Program-made: the position numbers and the translations under genes
The notes under the pieces: model-generated
Seen by the model: the letters and a program-made list of their open reading frames with translations, nothing else
Told to the model about the DNA's origin: nothing
Databases searched by the model: none
In this document: positions 24,664-37,418 of the stretch, piece by piece
Layout: every line of letters starts with the position of its first letter
Numbering within the stretch: the first letter of the stretch is position 1
DNA from: Cerioporus squamosus
Lineage: Eukaryota > Basidiomycota > Agaricomycetes > Polyporales > Polyporaceae
DNA: 64,000 nucleotides
Direction of reading: 5' to 3'
Assembly: GCA_022592435.1 (NCBI GenBank)
Contig: JABYQS010000130.1
Location: forward strand, 45,759-109,758

Positions 24664-27571
24664 ATGTCGTCGTTGGAACAGCAACTCGCAAAGGTCGAGG
24701 ACGTCGCGGGCAAGACGTTCGATTTCGTGATCATCGGTGGGTCCCAGTCTTGGTCTGCCATGCGCCGCTCGCGGGGATAGTACTGACGTGTGTTTGGCGT
24801 GCAGGCGGTGGTGTACGTGTCGTACTGGCCTGTGCTTGCGGGGAATGACGTCCTGACAGTGAAACTTCCGTGTCCCCACAGCTCGCCGGATGTGTCCTTG
24901 CGGCCCGCTTGTCTGAGAACCCCGGAGTGTCTGTCGCCGTCCTCGAGGCGGGCAAGGCGCACATCAACGACCCGCTCGTCTGTGAGTTGCAGGCCGGCGG
25001 TTATGTCTGTGGCGTGCGAAGGTGGCTGATGCCGGCTGCCGTACAGCTGTGCCCGACGGGTGGATGCGCCAGGCGTACAACCCCGAGTACGACTGGATCT
25101 TCCGCACCAAGCCGCAGAGCAGGATCCAGAATGGAATCACCACCCCGGACGCCAAGCCCGACCCGAGCTTCTACTGGTCTCGGTGAGTGCTCACGCTGCT
25201 GGATACTAGCGGCTATGGCCCGGAACGGTGTCTGACGCTTCTGCGAACCTCTCCAGCGGGAAGGGCTTGGGTGGAAGTTCCAGCATTAACTTCCTCTTCT
25301 GGACTCGCCCTGGTCGTGAGGAAGTCGACGGTGAGCAGTGCGCACCGCCTGCACTGCCGTAACACTCACACGTCTGCTTGTCCATAGCTGTGGAGAAGCT
25401 CGGCAACCCTGGCTGGAACTGGCAGCGCTTCTTCGAGGCGGCCAAGAGGTGCGAAAAGTGAGTAGCCATGCCTTCCGCCATCGCTGCTACGATGTGCTGA
25501 CAGCCTGCAGCTTTGTCAAAACGCCCATCAACAACCATCCCGACTACAAGGACCTCTACAACCACAACTCCGTGGGTCACGAAGGTGCGCCTCGAAATCT
25601 ATAGCTGTGGTCGTGCCAGGGGTTTACCAAGCGCACCAGGTCCTGTTACTATCTCTTTCGCGCGGACGGTGTCCGGAACGGAGTACCACTTCCAACAGGT
25701 GCGTCCCACAGGGTCGTGTCCTGCTGCGCGCGTCTGCTCATGATTTTCCCCATTACCCTAGGCACTTCAAGCTGTCGGTGTCCCCGTAATTGACGATGCA
25801 GTGAGTATCACCTCGTCTGTTCCTCATAAGACATTGCATGCTCACATCGCGATCCCAGCTTGGTGGCAACGTACGTGCACGACATACGCCGCGAGTTGGA
25901 AGAGCAAGGTCTAACCTGTTACGCTTGCAATAGCTCTCCGGCACCTTCAAATGCCCCAACAACATCGACACGCGGACGGGCACTCGTAGCACCGCAGCAA
26001 CCGTGAGTGCGCCGAACCGTGACTGGAGTTGATCTCACCTCTCTTTTGTGCAGGGATACCTTTACCCGGCACTCTCCCGTCCAAACCTGACCGTGCTAAC
26101 CGAGGCGTACGTCACGCGCATCATCACTTCGAAGGAGGGCGAGGAGGCCGTCGCGAAGGCGGTCGAGTTCAAGCACGGCGGGCAGACGTACACCGTCAAC
26201 GTCGCCAAGGAGGCCATCCTTTCATCCAGGTACGGCCCATTCGCTGTGCTGTGGTAGTCTCGGAATGCACCAAATCTGACGAGAAATCGTTCCTTAGCAC
26301 GGTCAAGTCTCCGCACATCCTCGAGCTCAGCGGGATTGGTAACCGCACGATCTTGGAGAAGTTGGGTATCCCCGTTCAGGTGGACCTCCCGACCGTCGGC
26401 GAGAACCTGCAGGACCACTTGATCCTCGCCAACCCGATTTGGGGTACGTGCTTATGCTGTGTCGATTTCTGGGTTTGTCGCTCACGCCATGTCCTAGCTC
26501 TCAAGTCGGGCCAAGGCTTCGTGACTAGCGACACGATCCTCCAGCCGGAGATTCAAGAGAAGCTGAGGTCCATGTAGTGCGTAGTCTCTCAAGTATCCAC
26601 AGCATCACGCATCGCGCATAGCTAACACATACCCAATCATATCATATAGCGGGAAGGAAAAGGCCAACGACCAGCTCTACTTCGCGCTCTCCGGCTGTAC
26701 CTTCGTGCCCGTGCAGACGTTCTCGGACCGCGCGGACGAGCTCATCGCGTCCTTCGAGAAGAAGCTCGCGGAGCGGGCGGACAAGCTGCCCGTCGGGCTC
26801 AAGGAGCAGTACGAGGTGCAGCTCGAGATGCTCAAGGACAAGAACGTGCCGGACATCGAGATCGTCGTCTTCCCCGTCAACATGCAGGCCGGAAACGGCG
26901 CGCCGCCGTTCGTCGGACTGCTCCCGTCCATCGGGCGGCCGTTCACCCGCGGGACGATCGTACGTGTGCTCCGAGCATCTGTCAGGACGCCTAACTGACA
27001 GCCTGCCTGTCTCTGCAGCACGCGGCTTCGAAAGACCCAGAGGTGCAGCCCGAGATCGACCCGAACTACATCGAGGAGGAGATCGACCTCGAGATCCTCG
27101 TGGACTCGCTCAAGTTCGTACGCAAGGTCGCGTCGCAGGACGCGTGGAAGTCGATCACCGAGGGCGAGATCCTGCCCGGGCCGAACGTGCAGACGGACGA
27201 GCAGATCCGGGCGAGCATCAAGGAGAGCGTGTCGACGACGTGGCACGCGTGCGGGACGTGCTCGATGCTGCCGCGCGAGAAGGGCGGCGTCGTCGACACG
27301 CACCTCAAGGTGTACGGCACGAAGAACATCCGCGTTGCGGATCTGTCGATCTTGCCCGTGTTGACGTCGGTGCACACCCAGGGTGCGTTGCTCTCGCGGG
27401 CTGTGAGATAATTGTGCAAGATGCTGATGAGTTCTTGCGACTGCAGCGACGACCTACGGTATTGCGGAGCAGGGTAAGAGGACATTTTTTGCCTGATTGC
27501 TCGAGACTGGCTGGACTGACGACGACTTGCTCACAGCCGCCGACATCATCAAGGCCGACAACGGTCTCTAG
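24664..27571 (+). CDS. GMC2: GMC-family FAD oxidoreductase
   Basis: Paralogue of GMC1, probably about 600 residues. Exon 1 is 24664-24736 (MSSLEQQLAKVED), and the FAD loop VIIGGGLAGCVLAARL is completed by an 8-nt micro-exon at 24805-24812. Further marks are GKGLGGSSSINFLFWTRP, the GMC signature KSPHILELSGIG near 26310, VGENLQDH, and a C-terminal catalytic region with STTWHACGTCSM and SVHTQATTYGIAEQAADIIK; stop at 27569-27571. Both catalytic histidines are visible. No signal peptide is seen, so the enzyme is probably cytosolic. It has many introns, but none at the place of GMC1's GC-AG intron. It could act on the polyketide product or be an unrelated alcohol oxidase; the sequence does not decide this. 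Confidence 0.9.
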
Positions 27572-28520
27572 AGCGCGCCCCTCTCTGCCAAAGCAGAGTC
27601 AATTCTCGGATCGGACTGTTTGTTCTTGAGCTGTAAGATGGATGCGAAGCCGTTGTACTGTATGATATACCACGACTGTGTGGCCTGTGCACGCTGTAAG
27701 ACCCTCTCATTCCTCATCACGTTGACTCGAATATACTCGCGTTGAATCATGTCTTCTTACGTTCGACGCGCCGTGCGCCTCGGCGTCTTGGCCATGTCGA
27801 GTCGGCGACCACCGATGGACTCGGGTCCCGGGATGCCCTCGACGGCCGGGTTTGTAAGTACGCGCATCGTCGGCACTTGACCCGAGTGCGGTGGCACCGC
27901 AAGGATGCCCCGCTACTTCCTGTGATCCTGCCACAATCCACTGATGCCTGATGTTCCCAAAACGCGGCCTCCAATTCAAGGTCGGGGGTAACCCACCACT
28001 GGTCGGATCCGACCCAAGTGCCATGGCATGGCAGGTCCCAGATGACTTCGGAATCGCGTACTGAGGATCAGGATGTCGGGATGTTCATCAGCGCGATCAG
28101 CGATGTGCCGTTCTATGTACATGCCAGTAGTACTGTTTGATGACGCTGCGGACCGCAGTTACCAGTCTTGTAAGTACTTGCGCATCACGATCATCTGCAG
28201 TGGCACTGGCTCATCGAGTCGGAGTCTCGGCAGACCATCTTGGCCTTGGTGGATATTTGATCGCTTGAAGGACCTTGCGTCGACGCGGACCGTGACTAGC
28301 CCCGAGTGGAGCTCGGAAAGCCGACATTTGGAATCCGGATGTCCAGTGCGCCTCCCACCCTGGATGGCCGCGTGAATCTGTGCTTCAGCTCCAGGCATCG
28401 GGGTTCGGGACATCAAAAGCATCTCTGCAGCATTATACCAAGTACACGGAGGTAGTACAACAAACACGGAGATAATAGATATGAAGTCCGTACCCCAACG
28501 TAGAATGGCATCGCACCCCT
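27572..28520. other. Intergenic, convergent 3' ends of GMC2 and DUF6534 gene B
   Basis: About 950 bp between two stop codons facing each other. No gene, repeat or RNA is recognised. Confidence 0.5.
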
Positions 28521-30205
28521 CTACACGTACCCGCCATCGTGATCGCGCGCCTTGTTGTACCCCCCGGACGGCCGCGTGCCCCACGGCGGGCTCTCCTTGT
28601 CGTCCGGGAGCGGCTCGTCGGTGTGCGTCAGGACGACCTCCTGTATGTGGATCTGAGCTGCGGAGCGCTCGCCGAGGCGGTCGGCGGAACGCAACTGTGT
28701 GGAGAACCGGTCGCGGTCGACGGTGGACGTGAAGGTCGCGACGCCGTTCATGGGGAACGAGTCGACGGCGATCGTCCCGTCCGTTATGCGCCGCATGAAG
28801 ACGCGGTTGTTGAGGCTGGCCATGAGGGAGTTTGTGTAGAGCTTCGGGAGGACGAGGGCTCTGCGGGGGAGTCGGACTACGGTCAGCGGGACTGCGGGGA
28901 CGTTGAGAGGGTTGAAGTGACTTACGGGCATTCGTGCAGCAGCGTGTCCTGATAGCGGCGTGAGTTCAGCTGGATGGTCCCGAACAGGATACTGTAGAGC
29001 GCTCAGACGTACCGAGAATGCCGTGAAGCATACCAGGTCGGCTATGGCGACAGCGGCTATGACAACCGTGAGTTGACGTACTGCGCCTGAGTGCGAGAAC
29101 ATCACGTACCAGTCAGAGTTCCTGTCTCTACGACAAGACGAACCAGTCTGTTGATCATATCGTCTGACTGCACGATCCCGCTCTTGGCACGGACGAGCTG
29201 GAGAATCGGTCCCATGGCATAAATGAGCGAGTCTTCCTCGGTCCAGTTCTTCGAGACTCACCAGTATCGTCATAGATATTGCGATGACGATGTCTACGAA
29301 CGCGGCGCCAGCCAGCCACGCCTATGTTTGGTCCACATGAGCGAGGCGCGTATGAATTGTGGGTTGATTACGCACCGAGATCACGGGAGTCACTGCGGAC
29401 GCCTCCGAAGCAGCAGGGTCGACGACTTGCAGCTGGAGATCGGGGGAGGTGAGGGCTGCAGACCAGATTTCGTAACAAGACCTCTCACCATGACTCCTCC
29501 TGCAATTCCAACACACATCTGAGCAAAGGACATCTACGCAGGACAGGTTAAATCACTTCGATCTCCGTGGTCGACGGTCGGAAGTAGAATCACTCACGAA
29601 TACGATCCCGATTGTCAGCATCACGGACCTGCCAACCACAAGGATCCGCCAGGCGAAGTAGCCCTGGATGACTCCGGAGGCGATGGCACTCATAATCGTG
29701 ACGCTGAACCAGGTGTTGTGGAAGGCGACTAGTGCGCCTTGGTCGCCGTAGCCGTAGACGAAGTTGTCGAATGCGACCTCTGTGATGAGTCCGGTTTGTA
29801 CCCATTCCCAGATGAGCAGACCGAATACTGTATCGAGTTTCAGCCCGCAGCTAGGACAGGAAGGAGGAACGAGAGGCGCTTACCTAGGGCCTTGAGCCAG
29901 AGGGGGTCTCGCGGGAACCAGAGGTGGTAGAAGTCTTCGAGATCGGGACTGTGGGTACACGACGGATGGGATGTATTAGGTTCGCACTCACAACATTGGA
30001 TCGTCAGAATGCCTTGAAGGGACCAATTGAAGAACATTCCGAGCAGCTGCAAGAAGCCCGAGTCAATCTCCCGGCGCAGGTCCGGCCATCGCGAAGAACG
30101 CTACCTGAGGACCTGCCCTGTACATGCCAGTTAGACTTCAGTCAGCTCGATATCCCGAGTGCATACCACTCACAGCAACGCAACAGAGGGGGGACTCGAC
30201 GCCAT
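28521..30205 (-). CDS. DUF6534-type multi-pass membrane protein (gene B)
   Basis: Close paralogue of gene A. The ATG is the complement of 30203-30205. Exon 1 is 30174-30205, then a 13-nt micro-exon at 30105-30117, then the exon encoding LLGMFFNWSLQGILTIQC. The joined N-terminus reads MASSPPSVALLAGPQLLG, parallel to gene A. Downstream come membrane segments, the family signature LVLPKLYTNSLMASLNNR, a tail with QIHIQEVVLTHTDE, and the stop at 28521-28523. Function is unknown. Its orientation and likeness to A suggest an inverted duplication around GMC2. Confidence 0.86.
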
Positions 30206-33200
30206 GGCTGCTGCTCTGGGGTGGGCGTGGCCCGATGGTGACGGCGGAGACAAAGTACGCTTGGGGACGCCGGTGTGGGGCAAGGCAGTCGGACTCGGAA
30301 ACGTGTTATACTAGCGCAGCTGTGTTCCGGACGAAGCAATGCGGTAATCCGTCAACCGCACGTTGTCCCGGGTGTCGCCCTGATGCAATCGGGCGCGCCG
30401 ACACCGCAAATTGTCGAGCATTGCCTTGTCGTTTGGCGTTGGCGTCCTGCTGCCAATGGCTGCCGAGGTTTCATCTGGCAAAAGGTATCCTATACGACGG
30501 TTGAGGACGGGTTAGCATGCGTCAGTTGGCGTGAGAAGGTCCTGATATCCCTCGCGCTTCGTGATTTCTCCTCTGGGCGGTCTGATCCTGCATGATCATA
30601 CCGGTGATGTTCACGTAACCTACATTGCCAATCCCATCCCAAGCCAATCCTCTTACACTCGGCCAGCGACGGCGCCCAACATGTGCTGCTCGATGTCTTT
30701 GGGGGACAATAGGCAGGCTAACAGGAGCCGGGAGAGGAGGACGCGATGGCGCTCCGATCTGACCAGACGCGGCGACGCCATACTGTAACTCGAAGGCAGC
30801 AACCGCCAATTCGGACGACGCCACCCCTGCTATTCGCGGCAGCGTTGGTAGCACAGCTGCAGCCTGCCGGGACAGCCCTGCTCGGCTGATCTTAGCTACA
30901 TCAAGGCGGTAGTGACGTAGTACTGCTCGAGTCTGCCATGCCGCACGACGAATTCGTACTGGTCTCGGAGTTGCCGCCATACATCCGGCCAGGTCTGCGA
31001 CGGAGACCGCGAGGGATCGATGATCAGTGAAGTACTGAATAATAACTGGACGCGACGATCCTGTCCGAAGGCGTTACAAGACGATTGATGATCATGCACG
31101 TTCAAAAGTAGAGTGGCACCGGCGAGCGTTTCTCAATGGCTCTATGTAGAGTCCTAGTTTCAGGAGGACATCCCGCCTGCAGGCGATCCCGGTGGTATAA
31201 ATACCGTCATTCAAAGAAGATTGGCGTACCTGCTAGACGATGCTAGTTTCCCGCGAGGCCGCCAGGAGCTGCTATGCGGGACATGTATTAGGAGCGTTTG
31301 CAAGGCGCCGACGAGGTTGTCGTTCCATAGGATCTTGAGAGACGCCTTCACTGGGAAAGCCTGAAGTCAGAAGAGGCAAGTCGCAACCGGAACGATCGGA
31401 GAGAAGTCCTACTTACCAAGCCATATCAGTCTGGACTCTGCATCTGAGAAGTCCCATGCAAGGCACGACCATTGCGGTCAGATGCCCACCTGACAGATGA
31501 GCGTCCACTTGCACACGACTTCTGTCGCAAGCTGGACACAAGCAGACGATGTGAGCTGATCCGAAGGGAAGTCGACAAGACCACAGGCATTGTAAAGATC
31601 TCGTGCGACGTCCCGCCGGCATATCCAGCGCGGCTCGTGCACCATCCCAGAGACCCAGATCATCCCCCTTTGACTATGTGAGCGCGTGGCTTTGGCCTCT
31701 TAACTCCACATCGATAGGAGAAGCCCAAGACGCAGGGGCTATCACTGATACCAGGCGAACATCAATACAGGAACTGAAGAAGAACGGAAGACGTACGTTA
31801 ACCCGTAACATTGACGGGAAGGAGAAACAGGAACTGCATTCAACTGAGTGGCTGCGATCCCTAGTTTGCAGGCCGCCGTGTCTCCGACAGAAGCAGCGTC
31901 CATGGTACCTGAAGGGCAGCCTAGGGCAGCATCAAGCACAAGAACGCCCTTCCTCGTTCCAGGCCTGCCAAGTGCACGTCGCGGTCATGTCCGGCAGTCC
32001 CTCGCGGCATCTATGGGCATGTCGCCCCTGCGGAGACGTGCGGGGTCTCCGGCGATGCAGGGAACGTCTTCCCGGCGGCGCAATGGACGTGTGAGCAGAA
32101 CCTTGAATTCGACAATGCGCGTGCGCTGACCGGGAGCAAAGCTGCTCGATCCGGGCATGAGCGCCGCTGTATCGCGCAAACAGACTTCGTGGGCGCCGCT
32201 TCTCACCCTGGGACCGCATGGACGCGCTGAATGTTGGCGTTTATGAGACGCCGTCTTGAGGTCTTAAGAGGCATAGACAAGGAAAGAAGTCGATATGTGT
32301 TCGTACTGACGCTGTGCGCAATCATTAATTACCCGCACTGCGGTCCGGAAACCTTGAAGCGTGCGAGGGCGAATAGTTCATCAGACTTTGCAGCTGCAAA
32401 ACTTCCTGGACCCTGTCTTGTAGAAGCCATAGAGAACAGGTAATCACCAAGGTCAGAACAACGTATGATGCCGTGTCAGAGTTGACGGCGGCGGCGTCAT
32501 TCCTTGGGAACGCTGGACTCCAGAGGGACAGGCGGTTTGTCAGCCTATTGGTTACTGCATAGCCCGTCCGTCGAGATTCAGGACAGCAAGTGAAGCTAGG
32601 TTGCTGTGGCAGAAGTGGCGGCGTGGAGGAGGACGTCGTCGTTGCAGAACATGTTTATTGCAGTTACCAACGCGTCGAGTCGCCAGGCGCCGGGTGAGTC
32701 GGAAACTCGCACGAGATTGATGGCCGTCGAGTGGTTTGTTGACTCCTCACCATCTCGTCAGGTCATCTTTGGGAAGTAACCACCCACTCTGACCTGATAT
32801 CATCTTCGACTGAGGCGGACGGAGGTCAGCCTGAGTATCCCGATTGCAGTGAGTGCGCTGTTACTTACTCAGAGGTCTTCGCCCGTGTCACACGCGCGAC
32901 TGGAACCAACACTCCACGCCGCGCGAACTCACTGGTACCCAGGCACCCTTCGGCATTACGATATCCCTGTGGATGGACCACCTGCTATGTCGGGTAGCAC
33001 TGGAGGGCGAGCACATGCGCGCTGTACAGAGGGAGGATTATGAGTCACCCCGGCCATGCCCTGCCGCCTCCTCATTCCACTCGAAGTCAAGGACATCGCC
33101 CCGCAGCGCCTTTCACGAACAGCCCTAGCATGGCTAGTCCGGACATCTGGAGTACAACATACAAACAGTACCGTCGCCACGGATACACCATACAGTGTTA

Positions 33201-33252
33201 GCACAACGGAAGAAGAAGCACAAATTCACTCAAGCCCTGAGACCCGTACAGA
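30206..33252. other. Gene-poor interval between DUF6534 genes B and C
   Basis: About 3 kb in which I see no conserved protein segment, tandem repeat or inverted repeat. ORFs are short, many rely on non-ATG starts, and they overlap on both strands. The left end is the gene B promoter. Confidence 0.5.
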
Positions 33253-35503
33253 TCACACCAAAGAATGTTTTGCCTCAGACCTCTCGACGCGGCCCTGCTC
33301 CTCAGCGATCCCGCTCATAGTGTCGCGTTCCTCGTGCACGTCCGTCGTCATCTTGATGTCGATCATAACCGAAGGGGACGGGTGCTGCCAGGGTGAAGGG
33401 TAAACGCAGGTTAGCGTTGTGAGGGACGGGAGGATGCGCGGATGCGTACGTGGCGCGAGACCTCTGGGGCGGTGCTGCGGCCGCCGCGCTTCACGTTGCT
33501 CATGCTGAAGGACGGCGTGCGATTCGAGCGCAGGACGCTGACGGACTCGGCGAGGCCGGTGCGGAGGTTGAGGCTGGCAGTCGAGGATCGGGGTCAGGTT
33601 CTGGTAGAGGAAGACGAGGACGAGGACGACTGTATGGGAGGAGGGACTCACAACATCAGAACGCCGTTGGAGTAGACTGTCCGGGGTGTGGAATGAGCTA
33701 CAGGAATGGCCTCTTGCGGATAAGACTCACTTTTTACGGTGGGGATGGAGAGGGCCATGTAGATGAAAGTGTCCTTCGAAACGATGGACTGGCCGGCGGT
33801 GAGACTGATAGGTTCGATGACGTGAAACGGGATACTTACCGCAATCAACGCAGGGATAGTGAGGGCGCTGCAGAAGCAGGACCTGAAGTGAGCGGGATCC
33901 TCGATGATGTCGAAAAAGTGATTCGCACTCACGTGTTGAGCAAGGCTGTCGACGCATGGAGTTAGCGGTCTCGTGTCAAATGCGCGAGTAAGGTCGATGA
34001 CTTACTTGCCACGGCAGCGTAAACCGCGAGAGTGTCCCAGTCCACGGCGTGTGCTGAGCATACGCGTCAGCCACTGGCTTCGAGATGGGAACAGGGATAC
34101 GCACTCCTTGAAGGACGTTTTGCTACCCCGGAGGATCGCCCCAAAGAGAACCATGAGAATCAGGTCCGTGGCAGTAGCAAGGCCAAAGGACACTGAGTTG
34201 AGCCACTGCATGCTCGAGAGGTTAGCCTTCGATGACGATGATACATCTGGCGGACACTGACTGTATGTGGGATGAACTCGGCGAAGCCTGTTGCGGTGAG
34301 TCTAGAGGTCGTTGAGAATCTCAGACGTCGGCACAGCAGGACAGCTCACTAACCCATAGTAAGATGCGCCTATACGAGAGCGTCAGTACAACGCGACAAG
34401 GAGAACGGCGATATATACTAACCGGTGATGGTTCCTGCCGAGTTGGTCGAGAGGACGTGAGTGAAGGACAGCGTATATGGGAGAAGATTGATGCATACCT
34501 GCTAGTATCAAGAGTATCTAGAAGTGAGTACAGGGCGTGAGATATGTTAGGTCTGGGTGTGGTGTAAGGAAACTTACGACAATGCCTATGATCCATCTGA
34601 ATCGTCGGTCGACTAGAGAAGGCTTGAGATTGAGACTTGCTCCCGTATCATGCATATCGCAAGGACGTACCGAGCCAGATTCGTCGCGCATAGAAACTGA
34701 GGGGAGGTGCGTGAGTGCGTGAGTACCTGAGCACAACTGAGGCTCGGATGGCGTACCTTTGGCAGAGAAGAAGCACGATGCCCTGATAACCGATAAGTGT
34801 CGAGGCAGCCGAGAGATCATGGCGGAACTCACCGTAGATAGTGGCATGACCTTCCCGACACAATACGACGAGCAGAGCGACAAGTGTGAACATCACATAT
34901 GCTTGCGCGATGCATGGTCAGTGGTCACATACCTGTATGGACCTATGTCTTCGTTAGGTTGTAAATGAGAGCGGCGTGTCCCAGAATGGACTCACCATTC
35001 GGCTTGAAGGAGAGCCAAAGGGTTGTAGTAATTGTCGATCAAATAATGATAGCTGGGCAGCGAGTCGGTCTACTTGGTGCCCCTCACAAAAGCACAAGAG
35101 ACGTACCAGAGATGGATGAGGGTGACAGAATGGAAGGTGTCGGTGATACTGCACGGAGACAACCCGAAATGAGCACAGGGAAATTGTCGAGCAATAGCTT
35201 CGGCTCACAGTATGGCGGGAACCTTGCGAAGACGAGCATAAGGAGGGGTCCTAGGGGATGCTAAGTGTAAGGGAGACTCACCAGCGCCTTGTGGAATGCG
35301 AAATCCTTCCGGAACAGACGGTAGTACCGGAAGGTTTGACTGCACGTCAACCCGTATAACCTGCAATCAGGCGGTCAGAAAGCCGCCCCTTTGGTTAGTC
35401 GAGGTACTGACCCTAGGCCAATGAAAGAGCTAATGAGAACGGCGCCATAGGTGTCGGTGAGGGGCGGGAGGGAGCCAGAAGGAGGAGCCAGAGCTTCAGC
35501 CAT
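33253..35503 (-). CDS. DUF6534-type multi-pass membrane protein (gene C)
   Basis: The ATG is the complement of 35501-35503 (MAEALAPPSGSLPPL), leading into TYGAVLISSFIGLG and then GLYGLTCSQTFRYYRLF after an intron. Next come ITDTFHSVTLIHLW, a YYLIDNYYNPLALLQAEW loop, helices with SFGLATATDLILMVLFGAIL followed by RGSKTSFKE, and the C-terminal signature VYSNGVLMFLNLRTGLAES. That signature appears frameshifted in raw translation but joins cleanly across an intron whose acceptor is CTGCCAG near 33590. The tail SVMIDIKMTTDVHEE runs to the stop at 33253-33255. About nine exons. It is less similar to A and B than they are to each other. Function unknown. Confidence 0.85.
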
Positions 35504-35519
35504 GTCGCAGCCGTTCGAG

Positions 35520-36240
35520 TCCGGGGTGCGTGTTACATCCCGTGCTCCAAGACACCCAACTCCGGACTCAACTCCGACCGGACTCCGGTTCGTCCGTTGA
35601 CTCATACTTACTTCCTCATCCTTTCGTTGTGACTCATCCTTACTACGATACTTACCCCTTACTATCCGCTCCCCTCGGACTCCGATCACCTCCGCAGTCC
35701 CGATAGTATTACCCGTTTGTATCCGCACTTGTATCCACTTGTATCCGCACTTACCTCCATTTCCTATTGGCTACTTACTTGCTTCCGCCTTGGCACCGGA
35801 CTCCGACTCCTGTCTCTACTTTTAGCTTACCCCTTTCGGACCTCCGGACTTTAGTATTTAAGTCTGCTTGTATTCTCCCTTAGACCTCAGTTCTGATATC
35901 TCGTTTACTTCCCTCTTACCCTTCTCGGTATCAACAACTCAATCTATTGCCTTCTCTTCTGAAACCCGTCCGCACCTCCGTCCGGACTTCCGACCTCCGA
36001 CCTCCGACCTCCGTCTTCCGACTCTGGTCATTCGGCTTCTGACTCTCTGGTTCCCTCTCTGCTTGACTTCCTCCATCGTTGCTTACTCCGGTATAAACTC
36101 CGGAGTTCTATTCCTTTGCAAATAGAAGACACCTTGCGTCTCCTCAGGGCGTTGGTCAATAACTTCGCCGAAGTCTTCACCTCCGCGCTGCCTTCGGACT
36201 TCGGACTTCGGTCTTCCTTCCGGAGTTGACTTGGCACGCA
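35520..36240. repeat. C/T-rich low-complexity block, possible degenerate LTR
   Basis: The + strand is dominated by CTCCG, ACTCCG and CTTCGG words, with runs such as CCGACCTCCGACCTCCGACC near 36000. A sequence starting TGTTACATCCCG at 35531 and a TATTTAAG at about 35858 recall an LTR start and promoter. No terminal CA, paired LTR or target duplication could be fixed. It begins only about 28 bp from the start codon of gene C. Confidence 0.4.
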
Positions 36241-37418
36241 CAGTCTTAACAGTGCGATTCGAAGCTGGCTGATTACCTCGACGGATATATCGAGCGCGAG
36301 ACGGAGGCACTTTGCATGTTTTCGACCGCCTCCGCAGACTAGACCGGCCTGGCGCACGGCTCATGCACCTCGCACGCGCCACATGCCGACGTGGACCGCA
36401 TGACGGGTGCGTTGCAAGTGCTCGTCGGGCTTGGGAGACTTGGGAGACGTGAGCCGGGGCCCAGAATGGGGGCTTGATCTCGACGAGGAGATCGGATCGG
36501 ATGCATCGAGGTATTAAAGTCGATCGTCTTGGCTGTGCTTTGCGACTTCCCCTGGCTACGAGTGGCGGTGGTCACTACGATGAGTCTCGATCTGCGATGT
36601 AGGGTTGCCGCCCCCCAAGGTCTACCCAGTCACTTGCAATCAGTGGTCACCTAGTCTCTGCCACCTGGAATCGAGACGACAGAGAAAACAAGCCGTCCTA
36701 TTGTTGCAGCATCGGGGTATCCAACTACTTGGGGTTTGGATCAGAACGATGATAATGTGCGTTAGAGGAGACATCGTGACCTTTGTTCAATGTGGCACAT
36801 CATGCATCATATGTCAAAATTGAGCGAGGGGACCACATAGGTAAGACGGCGCCCATCAGCCGCGGCACTTGGGCAACTTACAGTAGCTAACCTCCACTTT
36901 AACAGGAGAAATTTGACCATGCATGCTGGGCTCCATTGAGGGCTTCGTCGAACGTCGCAATGTTGAGCAACAGTGAGCAAGGCCGCTGCAGTGATGAACG
37001 CAGGGTCATGGACTCAGACGATCGAGCTAAGTGGATCTAAGACATACATTTGCAATTTTAGCCTCTGCTCAGGCTTCAATGGAAAAGAGGTGATCTGCAC
37101 TTATGACACTTTGACAGGCCAGGGGCACGAATTGACGTGGCAGTGTTCGTCCTCGGCTTTCTTGAAGTTTCGAGTGTATCGAGCAGCACATGGACGTAGA
37201 AATTCCGCTACAACGAGTTCATGACGACGCGGAAGAGACCACGGAGGAGTATGGACCAGCTTGTAGTAGTAGTAAGTACTACAACAGTGGCCCTGAGCAA
37301 TCCGATGGCTAGGCGGCGACGGCAAGTGCCTAGAACCAAATCAGGCAACTCAGACGCCGGTCTATCTTGAACCTGGACCACCAACTTCGATACCGTACTG
37401 TATGATGTGTATCGCCAC

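Noticed and set aside
33590..33652. Apparent frameshift in DUF6534 gene C near the C-terminal signature
   Set aside because: Splicing to the CTGCCAG acceptor gives VYSNGVLMFLNLRTG in frame, so no break is needed.
36083..36382. Minus-strand ORF that might be a retroelement gag/pol end
   Set aside because: No reverse transcriptase, integrase, zinc-knuckle or primer-binding site could be recognised, so it is left unnamed.
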